From Solirubrobacteraceae bacterium (lineage in GTDB: Bacteria; Actinomycetota; Thermoleophilia; Solirubrobacterales; Solirubrobacteraceae): a stretch of 49,315 nucleotides of DNA. This document shows positions 32,379 through 41,149 of the stretch, piece after piece. Under the pieces are notes generated by a model that worked only from the letters and a program-made list of their open reading frames with translations, ran no database searches and had not been told where the DNA came from. The DNA lies in assembly GCA_030690545.1 (NCBI GenBank), contig JAUYGN010000110.1:1-49315 (forward strand), given 5' to 3'. Numbering within the stretch: the stretch's first letter is position 1; each line of letters opens with the position of its first letter. A program made the position numbers and the translations under genes.

Positions 32379-33074
32379 GTGACCGACGAGCGTCCCCCGC
32401 GCGGGCGCTTCGTCGTCTTCGAGGGCCTGGACGGATCCGGCACGACCACGCAGGTGGCTCGGCTGGGCGAGCGCTTGTCGGAGCTGGGGCGGAGCGTCGA
32501 GCTCACGAAGGAGCCGTCGAACGGGCCGCTCGGCGCGGTCCTGCGGCAAGCGATCGAGGGTCGCCTCCGGCTCGACCCGACCGCCATGGCGCTCGCGTTC
32601 GCGGCCGATCGCGCCGATCACCTCTTCAACGAGCACAACGGGATCGTGGGGCTGCTGGAGCGCGGGCACTGGGTCCTGTGCGACCGCTACGTGCTGTCGT
32701 CGCTGGCCTATCAGCCGAGCGAGCAGATCGGCGCCGACTGGCTCGAGGAGGCCAACGCGTTCGCGATCGCGCCCGACATGACGGTCTTCGTCGACGTCGA
32801 CGTCGCGACGTGCATGCAGCGCATCTCGGCGCGCAGCGCGGCGGACGAGCTCTTTCATCAGGACGATCATCTCGCTCGCGTCCGCGCGAACTACCACCGG
32901 GTGCTGTCCGACGGCCCGGCGCTGGGCGAGCTGCTCGTCGTCGACGGCAGCGGGCCGATCGAGGACGTCGAGGAGGAGATCTGGCGCGGCGTGAAGGAGC
33001 GGCTGATCGACGCGGCCGAGGGCGCGCGAGAGGATCTCGGGGTCGCGCCGAACGCGCGCCCGCAGTCCGCGTGA
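32379..33074 (+). CDS. tmk: Thymidylate kinase with variant P-loop
   Basis: Phosphorylates dTMP to dTDP. A 231-residue protein matching the family: FVVFEGLDGSGTTTQ (11-25), KEPSNGPLGAVLRQAI, FAADRADHLFNEHN, CDRYVLSSLAYQPSEQIG and VFVDVDVATCMQRI. The P-loop carries Thr where most kinases have the lysine (GSGTTT, residue 22), though the DRY motif and TMP-binding Arg are retained. GTG 32379 has GGAG nine bases upstream. The C-terminal 20 residues are an acidic, low-complexity extension. It sits right after tRNA-Pro. Confidence 0.93.
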   Translation: MTDERPPRGRFVVFEGLDGSGTTTQVARLGERLSELGRSVELTKEPSNGPLGAVLRQAIEGRLRLDPTAMALAFAADRADHLFNEHNGIVGLLERGHWVLCDRYVLSSLAYQPSEQIGADWLEEANAFAIAPDMTVFVDVDVATCMQRISARSAADELFHQDDHLARVRANYHRVLSDGPALGELLVVDGSGPIEDVEEEIWRGVKERLIDAAEGAREDLGVAPNARPQSA

Positions 33075-33089
33075 CGCGCGCCGCCGGCC

Positions 33090-34223
33090 TCAGCCGCGCG
33101 GGGGCACGATGCGCATGAGGCGATCGTCGCCGTCACGCGGGGAACCGCGCCCGTCGGTGTTGCTCGTCAGCGCGTAGAGGGCGCCGTCGGGGCCCTCTAC
33201 GACGGTGCGCGTGCGTCCGAGCTGGTCGCCGAGCAGCGCCTGCTGGCTGGTGACCGTCGCGCCGTCGACCTGCAGCCGGCGGATCTGGGTTCCCGCCAGG
33301 CCGCCGAAGAGCAGGTCGCCGGTCCACGCCGAGTCGGGCAGCGTCACGAAGGTCGCGCCCGACGGGGCGATCGTCTCGTCGCCGTAGACGGCGGCGGGCG
33401 CCTCGAAGTCGCCGTGGTCGGTGCCCTGCGCCTCGGGCCAGCCGTAGTTGCGTCCCGCGCGCAGGACGTTGACCTCGTCGTCGCCCGTCGGCCCGTGCTC
33501 GGTTGAGAACAGGCGGTCCGAGCCCGGCTGCCAGGCCAGGCCCTGCGGGTTGCGATGGCCGGTCGTGAAGGTCTCGGGCGTCGCGCCGTCGCCGCGGTAG
33601 GCGGCGGGCTCCATCCGCAGCACCTTGCCGGCCAGGCCGTCGCGCTGGGACGAGCCCTCGTCGCCGGCGTCGCCCGTCGTGATGTAGAGGCGATCGTCGG
33701 GTCCGACGCCCAGCCGGCCGCCGTTGTGGATCGCGCCGGCCGGGATGTTCTCGACGATCGTCGCCTGCTCGGTCAGCGACTCGCCGTCCAGGCGCAGGCG
33801 CACGACCTCGTTGCCGTCGGCCGTCGTGCGGTAGGCATAGACGAAGCCGTTGTCGTCGAACTGCGGGTCGACGGCCAGGCCGAGCAGCCCGCCCTCGCCC
33901 TCGGCCTCGACGCGCTGCACCTCGGCGAGCGGCTCGTCGCGCAGCTCGCCGTCGGCGCTGAGCAGGCGGATCGTGCCGGGGCGCTCGCTGATCAGCGCGC
34001 GGCGGTCGGGCAGGAACGCGATCTCCCACGGCACGTCGAGCCCTTCGGCGATCGTCGTGACCTCCGGCTCGCCGTCGCTGCGCGCGAGCTCGCCGTCGGC
34101 CGGGATCGTCGCGGTGGTCGTCTGCGGCGGCGGCGATGCGGCGTCGTCGCCGCCATCGTCGTCCCCGCAGGCGACGAGCGCGAGGGCCAGCACGGCACAG
34201 AGGGCGGCGAGGCGAAGCGGCAT
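33090..34223 (-). CDS. PQQ-type sugar dehydrogenase lipoprotein (GDH/sorbosone type)
   Basis: A 377-residue exported lipoprotein: signal MPLRLAALCAVLALALVAC with lipobox LVAC, then an acidic linker and a six-bladed beta-propeller related to soluble glucose dehydrogenase/YliI. Family segments are GLDVPWEIAFLPDRRALISE, GGLLGLAVDPQF, AIHNGGRLGVGPDDRLYI-type strands and TGHRNPQGLAWQPGSDRL, with GPTGDDEVNVLRAGRNYGWP. Activity on aldose sugars is likely; cofactor use is inferred from family. An in-frame ATG 34259 exists, but ATG 34223 gives a clean signal. The downstream tmk gene converges. Confidence 0.92.
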   Translation of the reverse strand: MPLRLAALCAVLALALVACGDDDGGDDAASPPPQTTTATIPADGELARSDGEPEVTTIAEGLDVPWEIAFLPDRRALISERPGTIRLLSADGELRDEPLAEVQRVEAEGEGGLLGLAVDPQFDDNGFVYAYRTTADGNEVVRLRLDGESLTEQATIVENIPAGAIHNGGRLGVGPDDRLYITTGDAGDEGSSQRDGLAGKVLRMEPAAYRGDGATPETFTTGHRNPQGLAWQPGSDRLFSTEHGPTGDDEVNVLRAGRNYGWPEAQGTDHGDFEAPAAVYGDETIAPSGATFVTLPDSAWTGDLLFGGLAGTQIRRLQVDGATVTSQQALLGDQLGRTRTVVEGPDGALYALTSNTDGRGSPRDGDDRLMRIVPPRG

Positions 34224-34316
34224 CTCGCGCAGGGTGCTACCCGGAGGTCTCATACGCACACCGGACCGGCCATGGTCGGCACGCCGGCGCTGCGTGAGCC
34301 GGCAGGTCGGACGGGA

Positions 34317-35633
34317 TCACCCGCTCGGCAGCGACAGCCGGTGAGCGCGGGCGATCGCCGTGAGCTGCCGCTCGCCGACGCCGGCGTCCGCTGCGAACCG
34401 CTCCCAGTCAGAGACCGCCTCGGTCACCTCGGCGAGGATCCGCTCGGCGGCTCCGCGCTTCATCGCGGCGGTCCGACCGCAGGCGCGCAGGTCCTCGACG
34501 GTGAAGCCATCGCGCTTGCCCGCGACCGACATCTGATGCTGGCTGGTCCACTGCCCGGCGGGGTTGAAGGCGTAGGTCATGTCGTAGGCGGGCGACAGCG
34601 CCCAGTCGCCGTCGCGGTTCATCAGGAACGCGATGTTCTTGACGTGGTCGTCCTGGTTGCGCGCCACGATGTTGAACACCATGCGGCGAAACTGCTGCTC
34701 GACCGCGGCGTGCGAGAGGTCGAGCCGGCGGATGACCGCCAGCGCCTGCTCGTAGGAGTAGGCGCCGGCCTGCGTGAAGTCGTAGTGCGCGAGCGCCGCC
34801 AGTGACTGCATGTGCAGCTTCGCGTTGCCGACGCGGTCGAAGCGGCGCATCATGAAGTGTCGCCGGCCGCCCTCCTCGAGTAGCCGGCAGGGCGCCATCT
34901 CGATCCCCGCGACGCGCGCCATGTTCGCGTACGCGAACTCGATCGCGCCGTAGCCGAGCGGGTCGCCGAGCTCGCGCTGGCTGTCGACGCCGTCGAACTT
35001 CAACAGCCAATGATCGAAGCCGTCGGGCGCGTCGAGCTGACCCGAGCGGACCGTGCCGGTGCGTGGATCGAACGCGATCACGGCCTTGGCGCGCGCGCCG
35101 CCGGCCGAGGTGCCGACCGCGAGGATGTCGCGCATCGCGTCCTCGCGCTCGGATCCCGTGAGCGATGCGTGCAGCGCTTCGCGTTCCTCGAGCACCTCCG
35201 CGGCGAGCTGCACGAGCTCGGAGACCTGGAGGTCCCTGCCGGGGGCCGGCGCGGGTCCCAACGACGGCCGAAACTCCAGCGCGCCCATGCCTCGCGTCGC
35301 GATGTAGCACAGCCGCTCGACGGCGTCGAAGCTGTCGGGCACCCGGCCCTGGCGCGCCAGCCATGCGTCGATCAGCGCGTTGCCGAAGCGGTCGGGCAGC
35401 GAGTCGGCCAGCATCCCCGGAAGCCCGCGAAAGCTCGCCGGCGCCAGCGCCGCGAAGCTGTAGGGCTGCCGGCGCACCGGCATCTGCAGCGGCGCGGGCT
35501 CGATGCCGGCGCGCATGAACGCCGGGTCGTACTGGAACACGGCCGGCTGACCCGCGCCGTCCTGAGAGACCGCGCCGATGCGCGTGCCCCACAGGTCGAC
35601 GGCGGCGACGGTCACGGCGTCCCCCACCGCCAC
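34317..35633 (-). CDS. hipA: HipA-family Ser/Thr kinase toxin
   Basis: A 438-residue HipA-type kinase, in E. coli a persistence toxin that phosphorylates glutamyl-tRNA synthetase. The N-terminal part is HipA-like (AVDLWGTRIGAVS, PGMLADSLPDRFGNALID). The kinase core has the nucleotide loop VGTSAGGARAKAVIAF, the motif FNIVARNQDDHVKNIAFL with catalytic Asp and the metal Asp in LSPAYDMTYA. All catalytic residues appear present. The gene overlaps the HipB-like gene by 22 bp and is co-expressed with it. Target and toxicity are inferred. Confidence 0.93.
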   Translation of the reverse strand: MAVGDAVTVAAVDLWGTRIGAVSQDGAGQPAVFQYDPAFMRAGIEPAPLQMPVRRQPYSFAALAPASFRGLPGMLADSLPDRFGNALIDAWLARQGRVPDSFDAVERLCYIATRGMGALEFRPSLGPAPAPGRDLQVSELVQLAAEVLEEREALHASLTGSEREDAMRDILAVGTSAGGARAKAVIAFDPRTGTVRSGQLDAPDGFDHWLLKFDGVDSQRELGDPLGYGAIEFAYANMARVAGIEMAPCRLLEEGGRRHFMMRRFDRVGNAKLHMQSLAALAHYDFTQAGAYSYEQALAVIRRLDLSHAAVEQQFRRMVFNIVARNQDDHVKNIAFLMNRDGDWALSPAYDMTYAFNPAGQWTSQHQMSVAGKRDGFTVEDLRACGRTAAMKRGAAERILAEVTEAVSDWERFAADAGVGERQLTAIARAHRLSLPSG

Positions 35634-35959
35634 GGCGCGCGATCATCGCGCTCGGGGCGTGAGCCCGAGGCGCGCCGGCGCCTCGCGCCCTCGCGCTCGA
35701 GCTGCTCGATCGGGCTCGGAAGCGGCTCGGGCACGAGCAGCTCGATCCCCTCCAGCAGCTGGAGTGCGCGCAGCAGCCGCAGCAGCGCGGTCAGCGTGAC
35801 GCTGCGGCCGCCCTCCAGCCGCAGCACGGTGTCCCGCGAGACGCCCGCCTCGTCGGCCAGCTGCTGCTGCGTGAGGTCGCGGTCGAGGCGCAGACGGGTC
35901 AGTCGCCGCCCCAGCTCGGCGAGGACCGCGTCATCGACGAGCTCGTTCGTGATCTGCAT
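35612..35959 (-). CDS. hipB: HipB-like XRE antitoxin
   Basis: A 115-residue DNA-binding protein: the Cro/C1-type helix-turn-helix spans about 15-70 (LDRDLTQQQLADEAGVSRDT followed by VLRLEGGRSVTLTALLRLL). A C-terminal Arg-rich tail (about 90-115) is longer than in E. coli HipB and may contact HipA. ATG 35959 starts next to the palindromic AT-rich region, so autorepression is likely. Overlap with hipA ties the antitoxin and toxin doses. Confidence 0.9.
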   Translation of the reverse strand: MQITNELVDDAVLAELGRRLTRLRLDRDLTQQQLADEAGVSRDTVLRLEGGRSVTLTALLRLLRALQLLEGIELLVPEPLPSPIEQLEREGARRRRASGSRPERDDRAPWRWGTP

Positions 35960-35967
35960 AACGTAGT

Positions 35968-36004
35968 ACTATAACCAACTAATAGTCGCTTTAGGCGTCT
36001 AAAG
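35968..36004. promoter_or_regulatory. HipB operator region, AT-rich palindromes
   Basis: Two inverted repeats just upstream of hipB: ACTAT (35968-35972)/ATAGT (35982-35986) with a 9-base gap, and CTTTAG (35989-35994)/CTAAAG (35999-36004) with a 4-base gap. TATAGT (minus, 35973-35968) fits a -10 box inside the first repeat. The stretch about 35957-36025 is far richer in A/T than the rest of the window. I see no supported gene in 36005-36238. Confidence 0.6.
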
Positions 36005-36238
36005 TAGCTATTTAGCAATCTTATCGGCGCGCGTGTGGTGGGGCGGACGACGGTCCCCGCCGGGGCTACGAAGGTGCGCATGCGTGCGTGCCTGCGCCAT
36101 CGCGCGCAACGACAAGCGGATGCGCGTTCCACGTAGAGGAGGTCGACGACGGCCGCGTGCGCCTTGATCCCGAGCCGCGCGGGCCGAGCGCGCAGCGTTC
36201 GCTGCCTCGGCGGCTGACGCCGCACGGATCCAGGACGG

Positions 36239-36391
36239 CTATCGGCCGAGCACGCGAGCGATCGCCAGACCGACGACCACCACGACGGCCGCGATCAGCA
36301 GCAGCGTGAGGAACGCCGCCTCGAGCACCGAGCCCAATCCGAAGATCGCGATCAGCGCGATCAGCAGCAGCAACCACAGCATGTTGCGCAT
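36239..36391 (-). CDS. Small hydrophobic membrane protein (50 aa)
   Basis: A 50-residue protein made almost entirely of two membrane helices: MRNMLWLLLLIALIAIFGLG and then VLEAAFLTLLLIAAVVVVVG, ending ARVLGR. Small proteins of this type are widespread in actinobacteria with no known role (from memory). The start ATG 36391 has no strong ribosome binding site. The longer open frame to 36661 is a shadow that overlaps the ABC permease. Confidence 0.72.
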   Translation of the reverse strand: MRNMLWLLLLIALIAIFGLGSVLEAAFLTLLLIAAVVVVVGLAIARVLGR

Positions 36392-36521
36392 GCTACATCT
36401 GAGCGCTGCGCCGTGGGGCATTTCTTGTGACTTGGCGCACACCGCGCTCCTGGCGCCTCGCGGCCCTGTCGGCGCGCCGGCCGAGATCGCGGCTCGCGGC
36501 CGGCGCTCGACCTGCGCGACG

Positions 36522-37388
36522 TCAGCCGCCGGCCACGTCGCGCCGCACGAACGACACGAACGCCCAGCCGATCGCCGGCACCGCGTAGAGCGCCGAGACC
36601 CACGCCGCGCGGACGATCGGAGCCCAGTCGGCGGGCTCGCGCAGCAGCCCCTGCCAGGCATCGAACTGCATGCTGAGCAGGTACGGACGCAGCCATTCGA
36701 GCGCGTTGATGACGCCCAGCAGCTGCATCACGAAGGAGGCGATCAGCGTGCCGACGATCGCGGCGGCCGAGTTGCGCGTCACCGTCGACAGGAGGATCGC
36801 GATGCCGGCGATCCCGACCATCGGCAGGAAGTAGGCCAGCGTCGCGGCGCCGATCAGCACGCTGCCGCGACCGGCGCTGACCTGCGTGCCCGACAGCGTC
36901 GTGAGCGGATCGAAGCCCCAGATCAGGCCGCCGACGCCGAGTCCCACAAGGACGAACACGGCGAGCGCGACGAACGCGTAGCTCAGCGCCGCGAGCAGCT
37001 TGCCGGCGAAGATCTGCCAGCGCTCGGTCGAGCGCGTGAGGATCGTCTTCAGCGTCCCGTGGTTGTCCTCCGACGAGACGATGTCGCCCGCGACGAGCGA
37101 GGTGATCAGCGGAAACAGCCAGACCGAGCTGAACAGCAGGCCGACGAGCGGGATCGCCAGGCCGGTCTCGCGCACGTAGCGCCCGAACGGCACGTCGTCG
37201 GGACCGCCGCTGCCCGTCAGCAGCGCGGTGATGAAGATCAGCGGGACGGCCGCCGCGGCACCGAGGCCGAGGTAGGTGCGCTTCTGGGCACGCAGCTTGC
37301 GCAGCTCCCAGCGGTAGACCGTGCCGACGCCGGGGCCTCCTCGCGAGCCGGTGACGCGTCGGGCGGCGGGAGCCGTGGCGGCGCTCAT
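36522..37388 (-). CDS. ABC-2 type permease
   Basis: A 288-residue membrane protein with six predicted helices: YLGLGAAAAVPLIFITALL, AIPLVGLLFSSVWLFPLITS, LAALSYAFVALAVFVLVGL, and others to about 270. VAGDIVSSEDNHGTLKTILT is the conserved cytoplasmic loop of the ABC2 family that contacts the ATPase. Its start overlaps the ATPase stop by 4 bp. It is the last gene of a five-gene operon with a two-component system and a LolA-like protein, suggesting lipid or antimicrobial-peptide export. Confidence 0.92.
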   Translation of the reverse strand: MSAATAPAARRVTGSRGGPGVGTVYRWELRKLRAQKRTYLGLGAAAAVPLIFITALLTGSGGPDDVPFGRYVRETGLAIPLVGLLFSSVWLFPLITSLVAGDIVSSEDNHGTLKTILTRSTERWQIFAGKLLAALSYAFVALAVFVLVGLGVGGLIWGFDPLTTLSGTQVSAGRGSVLIGAATLAYFLPMVGIAGIAILLSTVTRNSAAAIVGTLIASFVMQLLGVINALEWLRPYLLSMQFDAWQGLLREPADWAPIVRAAWVSALYAVPAIGWAFVSFVRRDVAGG

Positions 37389-38416
37389 GTCCTCACCTGG
37401 GCGTGCTCGGCGGGTGACGTTGACGTGTCACCGGCGTCAGCCGCCGCGGTCTCGTCGGGCGCGGCGATCTCCGCTGGCCGCGCCTCCCCGCCCTCGGTCA
37501 TGCGGAAGAACAGCTCCTCGAGCGTCGCCGTCCGCGGTACCAGCGCGCTGATCCCGATGCCGGCCTCGGCCAGCGCCAGCGACAGGACCGGCACCACCTG
37601 CTCGGCGGCGCTGAACGCGATCCCGGACCCGGTCGGCGCCGGTGCGACGGCGCTCAGGCCGGCCAGCCCGCCGGCGATCTCCGATGCGCGCGCGTCGTCG
37701 GTCGTGCGCAGCTCGTAGCGCCCCGCCGTCGTCTCGAGCAGCTCGTGCAGCGAGCCCTCGTAGCGCACGCGCCCGTCGCTGACGATCGCGACGCGGTTGC
37801 AGAGCTCCTCGACCTCGGCCATCAGGTGCGACGACAGCAGCACGGTCATCCCCTGCGCCGCGAGCCGGTGGACGAGCCGGCGCATGTCGCGCATGCCCGC
37901 GGGGTCCAGGCCCGTCGCCGGCTCGTCGAGCAGCAGCAGCCGCGGGTCGCGCAGCAACGCCCCGGCGATCCCCAGGCGCTGGCGCATCCCGTGCGAGTAG
38001 CCGCCGACCTTGTCGCGCGCGCGGTCGGCGAGGTCGACGGTGTCGAGCGCCGCGTCGATCCGCCCCGCGGCGCCGTCACCGTCGAGCGCGGCGACGAGCT
38101 CGAGATTGCGCCGCCCGCTCAGATAGGGATAGAAGCGCGGCGCCTCGACGAAGCCGGCGACGCCGTCGAGCGCTCGCACCCCCTCGACGAGCGGGTCGCG
38201 ACCGAACAGCTGCGCCGAGCCCCCGTCGGGGCCGATCAAGCCGAGCAGCATCCGCAGCGACGTCGTCTTGCCCGCGCCGTTGGGCCCGAGGTAGCCGTAC
38301 ACGTCGCCGCGGCTGACCGTCAGGTCGACATGGTCGACGGCCGTGATACGCCCGTAGCGCTTGACGAGCCCGCGCGCCTGCACCGGCGGCGCGCCTGGAT
38401 CCACCGCGCGGCTCAC
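37385..38416 (-). CDS. ABC transporter ATPase
   Basis: A 343-residue ATPase: Walker [10 protein letters not shown] (around 43-51), signature YSHGMRQRLGIA, Walker B LLLLDEPATGLDP, and H-loop SSHLMAEVEEL. The C-terminal 60 residues are acidic and Ala-rich low complexity, longer than usual. It is coupled to the permease by a 4-bp overlap and lies 49 bp after the LolA-like gene. The BcrA/NatA group is the closest match; substrate unknown. Confidence 0.94.
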   Translation of the reverse strand: MSRAVDPGAPPVQARGLVKRYGRITAVDHVDLTVSRGDVYGYLGPNGAGKTTSLRMLLGLIGPDGGSAQLFGRDPLVEGVRALDGVAGFVEAPRFYPYLSGRRNLELVAALDGDGAAGRIDAALDTVDLADRARDKVGGYSHGMRQRLGIAGALLRDPRLLLLDEPATGLDPAGMRDMRRLVHRLAAQGMTVLLSSHLMAEVEELCNRVAIVSDGRVRYEGSLHELLETTAGRYELRTTDDARASEIAGGLAGLSAVAPAPTGSGIAFSAAEQVVPVLSLALAEAGIGISALVPRTATLEELFFRMTEGGEARPAEIAAPDETAAADAGDTSTSPAEHAQVRT

Positions 38417-38465
38417 GTCGGTCGCCGCGTCTCGCCGGCGCCGGCGGGCGGCCGCAGGTCGGCGC

Positions 38466-39686
38466 TCACTTGAGCCCCCGCGCCGCGTTCTCGGCGGCCA
38501 GCGGTGGCACCGATCCGGCGACGACGTAGGAGACGCCCTCGCGCTCGAACATCACGATCGTCCCAAGCGCGGTCGCGAGCTCGGTGCCCGTCACGCCGTC
38601 GATGTTGATCCGTGGCAGCGCGTCGGTGGCGGCGCCGTGCCGCCGCCGCGCCGGCTCGTCCTCGCCCGCCGCGCGCGGGTCCGGCTTGTGCTGGAGGACG
38701 ACGATCGCGCCGAGCCCCTCGCCGTACGTCACGAGCGCGCCGTTGCGGCCGTCCATCTCGACGAGGTGGACACCGCGTCGCGGCAGGCCCGCGAGCTCGT
38801 CCGGCGCGGCGAGCGCGAAGTCGAGCTCGTCGGCGACGGCAGCGACGCCACGGACCGCGTCGGCGGCACCCGACCGCGCGCCTGGCGCGGAGGCCGCCGG
38901 CCGCCCCTTCGGGCGCAGATCGACGACCTTGGCGCCCGCCGGCACCGTCGTGGCGACGTCGGCGTCGGCCACCTCGCCGTAGGAGATGTCGGTCGCCTCG
39001 AGCTCGAGCACCGGGCTCGACTGGCCCTGCGCGTAGACCGCAGCACGCAGCGGCACGCCGGTCACGGCGTCCCACGCGAGCCTGGCGGCGCCGAGCAGGC
39101 CGCCGTCGTCCTTCGGCGCGATCCGCACCGAGTACGCCGGCTGGTCGGCGACCGTCGTCGGGTCGGCGCCCGAGACGGTCCAGAGCTTCGTCAGCCGCTC
39201 GAGCGCCGCTTGCACCTTGGCCAGCGTGATGTTCCTCGCGTCATGCTTGGAGGACCGCCGGCGCTCGTCGACCGCCGGCAGCTTCGCCCGGTAGACCGTG
39301 TTCGAGGCGCTGTCGAAGAGCGTGATCCGCTCGCCGTCGGAGCTGATCTGCACGTCGCCGGAGTCCGCCTGCAGCTCGAGCCGCAGGCGGCCGTCCTTCG
39401 CCAGCCAGAGGCGGCCGTCGGCACCGGACGTCAGCGCGGAGGAGGCGCCGGGCAGCGAGCCGCCCGGCAGCAGGTCGTTGGTGAAGGTGATCCGTGCGGT
39501 GAGGCCGTCCGGGCTCGGCGCGCCGAGCGCGTCCTTGATCGCCTGGGCGAGCGCCTTCGGCGGTGGCACGGGGCCGGAGCCGCTCAGCGCGGCCTGCGCC
39601 GCGATCGCGACGGACATGACGAGCACGCCGGCACACGCGAGGGCGGTCAGCAGGCGGCGGGTGGAGGTGGTGCGCAGTCGTCTCAT
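38466..39686 (-). CDS. LolA/LppX-like secreted or anchored protein
   Basis: A 406-residue exported protein. The signal segment (LLTALACAGVLVMSVAIAAQA) spans about 11-33. The region ALAQAIKDALGA, then LTARITFTNDLLPG and GRLWLAKDGRLRLELQADSG, looks like the half-barrel of LolA/LppX/RseB proteins that hold a lipid. A second half (from about 265) repeats a shorter related fold with GVHLVEMDGRNGALVTYGEG. No enzyme residues. Overlapping the kinase gene stop by 4 bp, it may bind the lipid or signal exported by the ABC genes or sensed by the kinase. Confidence 0.78.
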   Translation of the reverse strand: MRRLRTTSTRRLLTALACAGVLVMSVAIAAQAALSGSGPVPPPKALAQAIKDALGAPSPDGLTARITFTNDLLPGGSLPGASSALTSGADGRLWLAKDGRLRLELQADSGDVQISSDGERITLFDSASNTVYRAKLPAVDERRRSSKHDARNITLAKVQAALERLTKLWTVSGADPTTVADQPAYSVRIAPKDDGGLLGAARLAWDAVTGVPLRAAVYAQGQSSPVLELEATDISYGEVADADVATTVPAGAKVVDLRPKGRPAASAPGARSGAADAVRGVAAVADELDFALAAPDELAGLPRRGVHLVEMDGRNGALVTYGEGLGAIVVLQHKPDPRAAGEDEPARRRHGAATDALPRINIDGVTGTELATALGTIVMFEREGVSYVVAGSVPPLAAENAARGLK

Positions 39687-41146
39687 GAGGACGTTGTACG
39701 CCCCGACCTTGAGAGATCTCTGAACGCCGGCAGCTCGATCGTGAAGCGCGAGCCCCGCACCGACACGCAGCCGCCGTGGCGCTCGGCGATCGCGCGCACG
39801 ATCGCCAGCCCGAGCCCTGACCCCTCGCCGCCGGCGCCCGGGGCGCGCCAGAAGCGCTCGAACGCCTGCTCGGCCGCCGCGTCGTCGAGGCCCGGTCCCT
39901 CGTCGCTGACGCTGATCGAGGCGCGCTCGTCCTCGACGCCGACGGTCACCGTGATCCGGCCGCCGGCCGGCCCGTGATCGCGCGCGTTGCGTATGAGGTT
40001 GGCGACCGCGCGCTCGAGGGCGAGCGGCTCGCCGAGCACCGCCGCCGCGCCGGCGCCCGGCTCGACGACGACGCGTACGCGCCCGGCGTCGTCGTCGCCG
40101 TCGCCGTCGCGCGCTGCAACCCGATCTCCATCTCCGCCGCCCGCTTCGTCCTCGCCGCCGCTCGCCGACGAGCGTGCCGCAGTCCGCGCGACCTTCGCCA
40201 GCACGACCGGCTCACCGGAGGTCAGCGCCGACGCGGCGGCAGCATCCTCGCGCGCGAGGGCGAGCAGGTCGTCGAGCAGCGCGCTGAGCCGCGCGGCGTC
40301 GGCCTCGATGTCGGCGAGCACTGCCGGATCGGCCCCGTGGCGCACGACGAAGGCGGCGTTGCCGCGCAGCGCGGTCAGCGGCGTGCGCAGCTCATGCGAG
40401 GCGTCGGCGACGAAGCGCTGCTCCGCCGCCCGCGCGCGCTGCAGCGACGCGAGCATCGCGTTCAGCGTGCCCGCGAGCTCGCCGACCTCGTCGCCCGCGC
40501 CGGGCACCGGCAGGCGCTCGGAGGCATCGCCGCTGTGCTCGATCGCCCGCGCGCCCGACGACAGCCGGCGTACGGGCGCCAGCGCCCGGCGCGCGAGCAG
40601 CGTCGCCAGCAGCGCCGCGAGCGCCGCGGCGACGAGCGCGCACAGCAGGATGATCCGGCGCGTCGTCGCGAGCGTGTCGTCGATGTCGGCCGTCGTGCCG
40701 GCGACGAGCACCGCGCCGCCGGCGGCGTCGCTGCCGCCGAGCTCGCCGAGCGGCGCCGCGTACAGGCGGATCGGCTCGCTGCCGAGCGCGCCGTCCGCGA
40801 ACCCGGTCCGGCGATGCGGTCCCAGCGCGCCGCGCAGCGCTGGGCTTGACGGCAGGACGCGGCCGCCGAGTCCGCCCGAGCGCGCGACGATCCGCTCGCG
40901 CGCGTCGACGACCTGGACGAACAGCGCGCCGCCCGTGATCCGCCCCTCCAGCGCGCCGGGCTCGGTCAGCAGGTCGGGCGTCGACGCAGCCAGCCGCGCG
41001 ACCTCGACGGCGCGCGAGCGCAGCGCGTCGTCCAGCGCGCCGGTCAGCTGCGCGCCCAGCAGCGTCGAGACGGTCACGCCGAGCAGCGCGACGGCGACGA
41101 CGATCGCGACGACCGCCGCGGCGGCGACGCGTGCGCGCAGGCTCAC
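39683..41146 (-). CDS. Two-component sensor histidine kinase
   Basis: A 487-residue membrane kinase. Helix 1 (about 8-30) and helix 2 (165-186) bracket an extracytoplasmic domain of about 130 residues. A HAMP domain follows (187-240), then the H-box with phospho-acceptor His251 in DASHELRTPLTALRG. N-box LIRNARDHGPAGG and G-box SDEGPGLD, then GSGLGLAIVRAI complete the ATPase. An insert rich in Gly and Asp (about 325-355) separates the dimerisation and ATPase domains. It starts 3 bases after the response regulator stop. Confidence 0.95.
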   Translation of the reverse strand: MSLRARVAAAAVVAIVVAVALLGVTVSTLLGAQLTGALDDALRSRAVEVARLAASTPDLLTEPGALEGRITGGALFVQVVDARERIVARSGGLGGRVLPSSPALRGALGPHRRTGFADGALGSEPIRLYAAPLGELGGSDAAGGAVLVAGTTADIDDTLATTRRIILLCALVAAALAALLATLLARRALAPVRRLSSGARAIEHSGDASERLPVPGAGDEVGELAGTLNAMLASLQRARAAEQRFVADASHELRTPLTALRGNAAFVVRHGADPAVLADIEADAARLSALLDDLLALAREDAAAASALTSGEPVVLAKVARTAARSSASGGEDEAGGGDGDRVAARDGDGDDDAGRVRVVVEPGAGAAAVLGEPLALERAVANLIRNARDHGPAGGRITVTVGVEDERASISVSDEGPGLDDAAAEQAFERFWRAPGAGGEGSGLGLAIVRAIAERHGGCVSVRGSRFTIELPAFRDLSRSGRTTSS

Positions 41147-41149
41147 CGG

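Noticed and set aside
36088-36309. 73-residue plus-strand frame after hipB
   Set aside because: Part of it (FHVEEVDDGRV) looks coding, but no start signal, and it runs into the small membrane gene on the other strand.
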